Shown here: positions 1 to 9,800 of the stretch, piece after piece
Layout of the letters: each line of letters starts with the position of its first letter
Position numbering within the stretch: position 1 is the stretch's first letter
NCBI RefSeq assembly: GCF_037975245.1
Contig: NC_092564.1
Location: 5,634,484 to 5,698,483, forward strand
Origin: Apostichopus japonicus
Lineage: Eukaryota > Echinodermata > Holothuroidea > Aspidochirotida > Stichopodidae
DNA: 64,000 nt
Direction of reading: 5' to 3'
Notes under the pieces: model-generated
Databases searched by the model: none
Told to the model about the DNA's origin: nothing
The model's input: only the letters and a program-made list of their open reading frames with translations
Position numbers and translations under genes: made by a program

Positions 1-133
1 ATTGTATACCCACTATAGGTCACGTGACGCCAGTCGCCGATTCTGTCATCACTGAAACCGAGAGAGCTGTTATAGGCGGGGGGGTCCAACCGACCAGAAA
101 TGATCTTTCGTCTGGTTGGGCGACGGCTGTCCG
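1..133. other. unannotated left flank
   Basis: No gene or recognisable repeat was seen. The last eight bases (126-133, GCTGTCCG) are the left target-site duplication of the adjacent hAT-type element. Confidence 0.5.
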
Positions 134-916
134 CAAGGGCGGCGGAAGCACTTTCAATCTGGGGGGGGGGGGGCACCAACGTCGGAAGGCACTTAGCAGA
201 AATTCGATTGGACTGATGCAGCCTGATATTTAGTACCCTTTATAACTCTTATTGTATTATCTTATTTGCGTATACACGTCACTCCATCAACGCCACCACC
301 CCCCCCCCCTTCAAGGAAACATTGCATATTAGCACTGCAATATCTAATGTGCAAATTGGGAAACAAGGAAAAAGACAAAATGAGGTGAAATCATTATACA
401 GTCCAAGTCCCTGCACACGCGATCGATACATGCATGAAAGCAAATGAAATATGTGAAAATACTGAAAGAAAAATAATTTTCTATGTGTTTTTCAATGGTT
501 AAACTGACATTATTATGATCATTGTTATTGTAACGACTTTTTGAATAATTCTAACCAATTTGGAAGGATTATAACACGGCAAATGATTGTATGTTATTGG
601 CATGCGATGTAATAACCAATGCATGCCTATATGATATGCACATTAACATGTTGAATGCGCGCGTAGCGCGCGAAAAATTTTGGTAATATTTTTCGGGCAA
701 GTCGTTACAGCCTCCCCAATTCAAATTGGGCTCCTACGCCTATGGTAGTAAACAATTAGAAATTCCCGAAATATTTCATTCGACGTGGGTTTCGCTTTGT
801 TAACTCTTTTTTTATTTAGAAATTTTTTGGGTAGAAAAAGGGCACATTTTTAACCTGAGGAAAAGTGGGGGGCACGTGCCCCTGTCCCCCCCCCCCCCAC
901 GGTTCCGCCGCCCTTG
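134..916. mobile_element. hAT-type non-autonomous DNA transposon, 783 bp
   Basis: Seen: terminal inverted repeats begin CAAGGGCGGCGGAA at 134 and end with its exact reverse complement at 916. The element is flanked by a perfect 8-bp direct duplication, GCTGTCCG (126-133 and 917-924). A CA...TG terminus with an 8-bp duplication is characteristic of the hAT superfamily. Runs of G and C lie just inside both ends, and a GC-rich palindromic patch lies near 655-675. No transposase-like reading frame is visible, so it is presumably mobilised in trans. Superfamily assignment rests on the termini and duplication length only. Confidence 0.85.
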
Positions 917-1657
917 GCTGTCCGAAAATGTTGCAGTTTGAACTCTTTTGTCAGTCAAATGTACATTCTCGAGTCAAAGTGATGTATAAGGCTGTCGTGT
1001 ATGATGAACACCCCAGGTTTGATAGGAATTCTAAGTGTCTAACTGAGAAGATATACATCAGGGGTGGGACACAGTCAGAAAGAAATTGTAAATCCAATCA
1101 CCTAAGTGTGAACCAGAAGAAAAAAAAAAGAACCGAAATATTACATTACGTACTAAAATATGAGAAAGTTTTGAAAGCATATATTGTTGATTTTTTACCT
1201 CCTATCACAAGTGGTATACTAACTTCCCAAAGTTTCATGTTTTTTCCTTTCGATCATTCAGCGAATTTCACTTGAGTCGATGTATATACGATTTGGATAA
1301 GAACATTACGGCTCTGGAGTTGTTAACCTTCGCTGCATTGGTCGCATGAAAAACTCATGGGCCGTAGAATATTGAAAAGAATGAACATCAACTAAAATAT
1401 TCTATAGTGTCTTCATATAAACACTTCCGATGTTTTCGGTCTTCACCTGAGACCCATATCGGGCCCGGGGACAATCATGTTTCCATGAGGCTCAACATAT
1501 ATCCAACTGATATTTTCCTCGCCTCTCCATATTTCTCAGGCCCCCGAATTGAGCCAGGGCTCCGGAGCTGTGACTCCACCCTACCTCGTCTCTTGTCAGA
1601 AGCTTCCGAATAGGTGCCGATACCTTGGACGAAAAACCGGCGGGGCTGAGGACCTTC
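917..1657. other. intergenic, nothing recognised
   Basis: Apart from the hAT duplication at 917-924, I see no gene, RNA or named repeat. The open frames are short and have no recognisable motif. Confidence 0.4.
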
Positions 1658-1920
1658 CCAGCAAACACAAAAACGTTTTAAAACGTTATTAAAACGTTTC
1701 GTCTTTTGTTTTGATAACGTTATTTGTGGTGTAATAAATATGTCATGAAAACGTTTTCAGGCTATTATTTCAAAACATTTTTTCGTTAAAACATTAATAT
1801 AACATTAATATCTCATAAAAACGTTATGTCGACGTTTTTATAACACCACATTTAACGTTATAAAAAACATATTTTAGAGGCTCTTTTAAAATTGTTATGA
1901 TAACGTCTTGTGTTTGCTGG
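1658..1920. mobile_element. AACGTT-rich foldback MITE, about 263 bp
   Basis: Seen: the left end begins CCAGCAAACACAA and the right end closes with TTGTGTTTGCTGG, forming imperfect terminal inverted repeats. The interior is a succession of AAAACGTT/AACGTTTT palindromes, so much of the element can fold on itself. Flanks (GACCTTC on the left, ATTACTC on the right) show no convincing target-site duplication, so the superfamily is left open. Confidence 0.65.
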
Positions 1921-2297
1921 ATTACTCATGCAAGGAGAAAGTTTTATTTGGTATGAACGCGATGAAATAGATCGCTGAAGTCGAAATCTCAACATTTTTA
2001 TCTGGAAATTTCTTCCTATCCTGGAGAAGTTTGGTGAAAGTTCATCCTTACGTTTAGCTCGCGAGACTTCGATTTTATAATCCTATTTCCTTCGCGATTT
2101 TTGTAGAAATTTCATTTTTAATCAAACTGTTTACCTTTTGTCGTAATTTCTACTTTCTGACATAGATAAGAATGATTGAAGGTAAAGGGCTTTCATTAAA
2201 GTAGGAATTCATCACTCGAGTGTTCATTGGTTCATCATACTGTGGTCAGTGAGGTGGCCGGTGTCAATCGGAAGTTGAAAAGTCGTCATTTTGGAAG
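1921..2297. other. intergenic, nothing recognised
   Basis: Unique-looking AT-rich sequence. Its last eight bases (TTTGGAAG, 2290-2297) are the left duplication of the following hAT element. Confidence 0.4.
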
Positions 2298-2604
2298 CAG
2301 GCGCGTAGCCAAGGGGGGGGGGGTGCGCGAAGGGGGCGAGGCCGCCCCTCCCCCCTTGGGCATAATTGTTTTTGTATGTTTTTATGATATCGCTAGTAAT
2401 TTCAAAAATGCTTAGATGCAACTTAAAAGGCCTGGGAAGTGCCATTTCCAGCGATCTGGGAGGCATTTTCGGCCAAAATTTTCTTGTACGCTTCGCGCCA
2501 ATTATGGTGGCGCTACGCTTAGATAGTTTACAGAGCCGTATATTCGGCTCTGATAGTTTGCCTAGGTTCGCCCCTCCCTTGGCAAATTCCTCGCTACGCG
2601 CCTG
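2298..2604. mobile_element. hAT-type MITE, 307 bp
   Basis: Seen: perfect 12-bp terminal inverted repeats CAGGCGCGTAGC and GCTACGCGCCTG, flanked by a perfect 8-bp duplication TTTGGAAG (2290-2297 and 2605-2612). The subterminal region has the G-run and C-run pair common in this family. Related sequence reappears in inverted orientation around 61270-61709 and more distantly at 60399-60560. The element contains a nested 22-bp palindromic insertion (2531-2552). There is no transposase frame. Confidence 0.9.
2531..2552. mobile_element. ultra-short hAT-like palindromic insertion, 22 bp
   Basis: Seen: the 22-bp near-palindrome starts CAGAGCCGTATA and ends CGGCTCTG. It is flanked by ATAGTTTA (2523-2530) and ATAGTTTG (2553-2560), an 8-bp duplication with one mismatch. 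The same insertion, at the same family position, is present at 61303-61328. This layout is what two hAT termini joined with almost no interior would give. Alternative: a palindrome arising by slippage. Confidence 0.55.
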
Positions 2605-3048
2605 TTTGGAAGTTAGTTTAGTTAATTTAGTTTAGTAGGGGGGGGGGCGGGGAAAGAAGGACCAAGAGGGACAATCAAGTCTCCGTTAAGGACTATATGG
2701 GAGAGGGGGAAAAACCCAAAGACACAAATACTCAGACCTGATTACAATTAGGACTGCTTTAAATTAATTGTCCAAAACATTGTTTCATTCATACTACTTG
2801 CAAGTACAACTTTCTCAGGCAAACCGTTCCCACTCATGGCTTTGTTGGGAAATACGAGAACATTTTTGTAAGGCCAACTTGGCAGCAACCCCACCCCCAT
2901 ATTTATAGTCATCGTATAAGCTACCAGTGTCCGGCAATATGAGCGCGGAGCTGGATGGTACTTTACCATACCAGGTAGCTTTTAATAGCTCTCTGACCTT
3001 ACTAGCCATTTCACACGTATCTCGTACTTCAGAAAGGAGTTCTGATTA
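2605..3048. other. intergenic with G-run
   Basis: A run of G interrupted once lies at about 2638-2654. The remainder shows no recognisable gene or repeat. Confidence 0.4.
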
Positions 3049-3243
3049 GGTACTTTTAAGAAAAAGTCACCCAGGAAAGAACCTGGGCATGAAAACCAAA
3101 CTACCGAACGACTGATCCGCTCTCAACCCCAGTCCCCTTGCATCGGAACTGTGACTGTGTGATCATCGTCGGGTGTGTATCACCATTCCCCTTGAAAGGG
3201 AACATATACTACATATGATCTTAGCCAAAAGGCCGAGAAACGA
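3049..3243 (-). mobile_element. U2 snRNA-headed SINE, copy A
   Basis: On the minus strand the first ~45 nt match the 5' end of U2 snRNA from memory: TTCTCGGCCTTTTGGCTAAG is intact (3221-3240) and is followed by the branch-site-recognition core GTAGTA. Downstream the sequence is not U2: the usual U2 stem-loops and a clear Sm site are missing. They are replaced by ~140 nt shared with the copy at 59351-59543, including a CCCAGG...CCTGGG hairpin, a T5 run and a CTTAAAAGTACC-like 3' end. A shared unrelated body behind an snRNA head is the structure of snRNA-headed SINEs. No clear target-site duplication is visible for this copy. Alternative: a divergent U2 pseudogene, which the shared body argues against. 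Confidence 0.75.
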
Positions 3244-3811
3244 GTTATAATATGGGTTACGATTCCTCAAACAATCCTTAAAATTCAAACTTTGAGTCAC
3301 ATTGTTCGCGCTCGAACTATAAAGGCAAGTGGAATGAATGTTTAAGATACCGCGCCACTAATACAAAGGCGTATGCACCTGCGCAGTATAACCAAAACAC
3401 TTGTCGCTCAGTTCAGCTGTTTCTTGGGGCGTAGTAGTATGTGAATTCTAATTGGTGGTTAACGAGACAAGCTCACTAAAGTTATACAGTATTTTGTAAT
3501 TATTATTGTGCATTGAGTGCGTTTCATTTTCATCAGAAATATAATATTAAAAGCTTAAACTGTAAAAAGAAAAATTAATTGTATGATTTTGCTCAAGTAT
3601 GTTCACAAAATGTCATATTTTAGAGAAAGCGAAATCTACATTAGACCAATCAGATTGGTGTTTGTATCGCTTGCATCATAACAATGTTAAAACCCTCTGT
3701 CTCGCGAACTAAGTTATTGTTGTTGTCAATCTGTCCGCGAACCCGAGATCTGTTGTGAACAACAAGGGATTATGATAAAATATCCTGAGACGTTCAGAAT
3801 CTTCATCCAAA
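3244..3811 (+). promoter_or_regulatory. FBXL20-like gene upstream/5'UTR region
   Basis: Region between the retroposon and the start codon. It contains two opposed CCAAT boxes fused as CCAATCAGATTGG (3646-3658), about 155 bp before the ATG, and no obvious TATA box near the start. The transcription start is not determined. Promoter assignment is positional inference. Confidence 0.35.
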
Positions 3812-3841
3812 ATGACGAGTAGCGTGCGGAGCAAAAGCGAG
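3812..3841 (+). CDS. FBXL20: FBXL20-like exon 1 (start)
   Basis: Encodes the first ten residues (MTSSVRSKSE), followed by the donor GTATAC, phase 0. This start was chosen because it is the only ATG with a donor whose phase matches exon 2. The N-terminus varies within the family, so this is the least certain exon. Confidence 0.7.
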
Positions 3842-6800
3842 GTATACAAATATTATTTTAAGATCATTACGGTGTTATGAACCTGTGGAATTAAGGTCTT
3901 ATTCAATAGAAACTTCCTCGTTTACTTTAGTTACTGCGCCATTGCGTTAACGTTGAGTCGTAAGACTTGGTATATTATTAGGCCTAATGTTACCTAGACT
4001 GGTGTAGAGGTACAATTACATTGCTGTGTTGTGTGTTCAGTTATATGCATTGCCCATGAACCACGTCGTAGTTGTAGGTACTGCGGTTTTCGTGTGATGC
4101 GAAGCCCTTTGTTTGTGGTCATCGTACAGCAACATGCTCATAGTGGCTCTGTGGTCCTAAAGTTGGCACAACTTTAGCTCAATGAAATAGGCTAGGCCTT
4201 TGTTAATTTGGCTTTATAGAGGATACCCTACCCAGTTCCTAACATGTGTTACTTAAAAATGGTACTTAGTTGTACCTGACAGATATTTAATGTTTACATT
4301 TACGCTACAGCTAGCCTGGCTATATCGATAGGAAAAAGAAGGCATGCAAATCATTTTTCCGGTCAAAGTAAATGGAGGCCTAGGCCAGGCCGCCTTAAAG
4401 AAGATAATGAACATGCTTATGTTTACTGAAGTGTATTCCTTTTCGACACTGTCATAAATAAAAACAAAATACACACAGATGAATTAAATCAGTGCTACTT
4501 CATTTATTTCCAGTTTCCAAACTAACTTCACAGTGGGTGTATACATACTCTATTCGTCTTAGACACTACATCTCCCCTCATTCTTAGAATCATTCATTTT
4601 CATTTAACTGAATAACCTTGCTATTCGACTACTCACTTAAAACAATATTTTGTTTGAAAATTTTGACCAGTAAACGTTGAGGTGTGAAAACTTTAAACTT
4701 CTAATTACTGTCCAGTTTCATGCAATAATTTAGCACAATTTATTAATCATTTACTTTCTTGAATCACAAAATTGACTAACAATTCATAAAACAAATCTAG
4801 GAAAGATCATAGTCCTGTAAATATGAAGGACGTTTCCTGTTCCTTGTGGATCTTTCTCTAGTTACACTAGCTTCCCCATCACTATGAAACACACTCTTCT
4901 GAGTGGGTATTTCATACACTCCAGGATCAAAATCCTTTGGTTCATAATAGTTCTGGACATGGGTACTGTTTCGTTTGTATAGTGTACCCTCTTGAGTTTC
5001 GAATGTGCAACTGTTCCCATTCTCTCTTACAAGTTTATATGGACTTGCATTAAATGGAGTGCTCAATTGGTTTTGTTGAGACTGTTTGACTAATACAGCA
5101 ACCCCCACTTTTAGGTCACTTTCCTTTGCTCCTCTTTAATCGTCAATGTAAAATTTGTTTTTGTACTTATTTTAAGCATCCTATCTCAGATACTCTCATC
5201 TAATTGATGCTCCCACCCCTGCCCCCCCCCCAAGTTTTCAATTTCTGATGATTTGGGTCTTAGCTTTACATAATTTAGTAAACATTAAAAGCGTATTCAT
5301 CTCCTGAATCAGACTGAACATTTCTGACGTGCTGCTATAAATTCTCCTCCTTCGTGTTTGTAGCAGTTGGTATTGTGCCCAATGCTCCCATACTTAGTAC
5401 ATTTTTTTATTCATAGCTGGACAGTTCTTGTCTCTTACATGATGACCACTGTTGCCGCATGAAGAACATATTCCTGTTGATGTAGAATTACTCTTTGGGT
5501 TGTCACCAGTTTCCTTCTTCGGGAACCCTTGTGTACTTATTTTGTTTACAGATTGTGTCTTTGGCTCACTTTCAAGTGGTTCCATTTGTCGAGCCTGCTG
5601 TTCTGACATTTCAGTTGTCTGTGCAATTGTTTGTAGTTGATCAAGTGTTAGACCATGGACCTTTTCTAACAGTTTTGTATGAAGCGCATGTGACCTTCAT
5701 TTTACTATCATTTGGCCACATATTTCCTCGTCAGGGTTATCAAGTGAAAAAAGCACCCTTTGTTGTCTTAACCTTGTTATGAATCGTTCCACTGATTCGT
5801 TTTCATCCTGTTTCATTTTCCTAAAATGATACCTTGCAAAGGGTATGTTCACCTTTTCTTCAAAGTGCTTATTGAGAATACTCACTGCTTATACTCATTC
5901 AGGATAGCTTGGCCTGCATTATCAGATGACTGTTCTACATTTCCACTGTTCATTTGCACCGCTTCGTTCAAGGAAAAATAAATGTCCTGAGCTTCCAGTC
6001 CTGCACAGCACTTTTAGCAACAATGCCTTTCTCTGTGCGACAGAGCCTACACCCTTGCCTACCGCAAACAATTCAAAATTGCGCACTGTAGCTAATGTTT
6101 CCACGCTTGCCCCACGTGTGAGGGATCAACATTATCATCAAATTTTTTCACCCCATTTAGGTGGATTTGTGACATATTTAATCAAATTTCTTTTTCTCAT
6201 ATGTGAGTAGAACGCCTTGTTTCCAGAGGAAGTGTATTCCTTTAATGCTGTCATAAATATCAATGAATATATACACTGATGATTTATGTCCAGTTTCCGA
6301 ACTACAGTAGCTTCACCGTGGGTGTACTGTACATACTCCATTCTGCTTAGACACAAATGTAGTTACAATCTACAATTTTCATGAAATTACCTTCTAGAGG
6401 CCATCTCAACCAAAACAGTGACTAAAATGGTACTGTACTAAGCTTTGGTTTGAATTTGTCTGTGAGTAAGCTTAAGTGTTGGCAAAAGGTACAGGCTCTT
6501 CATGAATTGTGTGATTAGTTAGACACAACATAGTAAAGAAGGTTCTATACAGAGTCAAGATCAAATAACTGTTTCGGCTTTAGTAAAATGGATGAATAAA
6601 ATAGATAAGGGTTATACTAAGGCTGCACATTTTTAAAACTGGGGGGTAAAAGTATGCCATACCCCCCCCCCAATAATACTACAGGAGAGGATGTACATTA
6701 AAGGCATTGAAGACTCGCCACAAACTGCGTGCGGCCATCTGATAAAGTTAACTTTCTGTTGCTTGCAAGTGACATTTTGTTTGTGTCACTACAAATTGCA

Positions 6801-9800
6801 AACAGTAATGAAACGTGATACCTTGTTATCTTTACCTGGACCTGAGATGTCCATCGCTGTATCGTTTATACACTATGCTGTGGGTATTGACCGCAGCTGT
6901 ATGTACTGACTGTACACTAGTGTCTAATTACCGACCATAGCAAGCTGTGTGTGTATTTTCTGGGATCGATGGTGGTGTCTAACACTTCTGTTACACCTCA
7001 TTCGAAATAAGGTCAGATTACCGGCATTAGACGTTTCTTTTTGTGCGAGTCTTCACACCCTTTAAAGCAACATTATAGATAAGATAATTTGAATAGTCTG
7101 TTTAAATTGCATTACATGTTAAATGAATATTAAAATCGGTATGGTATGGTATAAAAATATTCCAACAAAAGTTTTCAGATCTATCGAATTCAGAGTTTTC
7201 AAATTAGTTAAGTCTAACATTGCATGGTTAACTGAATATTTAACTAAAAATGGTTTTTGGAAACGCAGTTTTTAACCATATACACTACTAAGTAACCGAA
7301 AACCGACATGAAAAACTACCTGTAAAATTTGACAGAATTGCTGAAAAATGGTGACTACGGCAACTGTGTAAACAATGTGAGAATAATCAATTAACAGGCT
7401 AGACGCTGTTGATATCAGAAGCTTATTAATGAGGCCCTGAAAATAAGGCTAGCGGTACATGTTGATCCATTGAGGTGAATGATTACCATACGTCCGATCT
7501 TCCGAGACAACATTTTTCTCTCTTTTTGGGTATTCAAATTTGCCACTGAGGTCTTCCTATGGAGAATTGCTTTCATAAGATTCACACAAGAAAAGCAAAT
7601 AAAGCCAAAATGTATCATTCCTAGGTCCACCATGCACATTTCTACGAAAATAAGGAGTTTCATAGATCATTGCCATGTTAAGTATTTCAGCAAAGGCGCT
7701 AATTTGAGCAGTAATAATGCATTATCAGTCATTTCCGACTTTGTACAGGCCTCAATACATCGCTAACTACAGGACTTCATGTTACAGAGATTTTATCCCA
7801 AAATGTCAGATATTCCAATGATTTGATAGGCTAATAGTCCACAACATGCTGTCTGCAAATATTTTATCATCTCCATACACATATGCACACAAAACCCTGT
7901 GCAACTGTGCAAACCACTGATTAGCCTATGCTATGGGTTAATGTGCACAATTCATAACATTAGGATGTTTTGTCACATTGTTGTCACAAAACATGGACAT
8001 GACAAAAAAAATTAGTGGCCGTAAAGATTTCTTAAGATCTTGGCTCCAGAAAACGGGATGATCACATTTTGTTGATTTTCTCAGTATGACTTGTTTTAAT
8101 AATTTTTTTCTCCAAATCTGGTCAATTTTGTTTCCAACTTTTTCGTCTTTGTAAATGTTCACACTCAACTTGCAAGCTGTTGCATAGTTAGCACTTGCTG
8201 TAACCATGTGCTTCAGTTGGGGAGTTTACATGCCTATTTGGGTGTGTGCGGAGCCATTGTCATGGTAACAAGTTGCGTTGAAATATGATAAACTGGGGTG
8301 AAGGATTCTGTGGCGAAATATTGTCAGCATTTCAGGGGATGAACTGCATACTGGTAGCTTAAAAGTAGAAATAATGGAATGGCTACTATAAAAAAACATA
8401 CTGTAATATTGCACTAACTTTCCCACTGTCACAGTTACAGTATATATATATATATATATTGATTGTCCTCAATTGCTATGAAATATATGCTAATTGATCA
8501 GTACCATCAGGTGACATCAGGTTGTTGCCATTCACTACTTGACGAGCATCAGATGTCTTGAGTGTAAGAGCTACAAATGTTATGCATAGACAACAAACGC
8601 CTGCATCTTGAACTCAAAAGAAACTGGAAAGCCTGAAGACTTTATATGCTACTGTGTGTACAGTAATAGTTCTCATTATTTTTCGATAATTGCTTATAAC
8701 ATTGTATGGTAAGTTACATATAGATACGGCATTGAGCAAATGTTTAGCACAAAAAGGCCCTAGATGATGCCCTGGACATCCCACTCCTAAGTGAATGTGA
8801 TGATACCTCTGGCTTATTATCTGGGTAATGACCAATTCTTTCCTTTGTTAATTATTTGACTGTACAGTATAGTAATGCGGTTGTTAAAGCTTCTAGGGGC
8901 AGTACTTGCAATAATCACTTAGGAGCACCTAAATTGTCTGCATGTTGTCATAGTAACAACTAGGCCCAGCATGGCAGTCCATTGTAAATTTCTGTAGTAG
9001 TGTTCATCAAGCCATCTTTCTTTAAGCTTGACTTTTAGCCCCTTAAAAGAGAAGTGCGAATGTATATATTTCAAGGCAGGGAACTTAATGTCCTCATTCT
9101 ATTTTGAATGACCATGTACTCTATTGCCTTACTACAAACTACTGACTGACAATTAACAATCGTATTCAATAGGACAGGTTGCCATATGTTTTTGATGCCA
9201 ACTGTTATGTACAATACAATACAGATTCTGGGCCTTCGTATCACTTTGCAAGTTAAAAATTGTGCTGTCCAGTGCTAAAATACTCAGTAACATGTCTCTG
9301 ATTTCGGCTGTGCGAAATATGTCAACAGAGAGAAAGAGAGCCTTCTGCGGATGGAAGTTTCGTCACGGTTTCCACGGAAATGATCACAGTACACTCACTG
9401 TTGTAAATCAAGCACACTCTCACTGATTTTACAGTGCTGTATACTAGTACTGTGCAATAGAAAATGACATTGTCTAGACAGTACAGTTTTGGATATGTTC
9501 ATCTTGGCACATATTAGAATGATGTATGTATGCCATTTTCAGATTAAAACATTTGTGCTGCTGGAAGTTTTGCCTAGTATATATTTATAGCTTCTCTCAA
9601 AGACTATATTTTCATTATCTTGTAAGCCTAGGAAGCCATTATACTGGCCACAGGCTATCATTGTAATTGATACACAGTGTGTGTTGTTGTTAAGGTACAG
9701 CACTACAGAGGATTAATATTTATTAAGCTGGTTGTCATGTTTACAAACTTAAAAGACACTTAATTAACAATTAATAACTGTAACCTGGCAGTACTGTAGT

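Noticed and set aside
3100-3243. A genuine U2 snRNA gene
   Set aside because: Only the first ~45 nt are U2; the remaining U2 stem-loops and Sm site are replaced by sequence shared with a dispersed copy.
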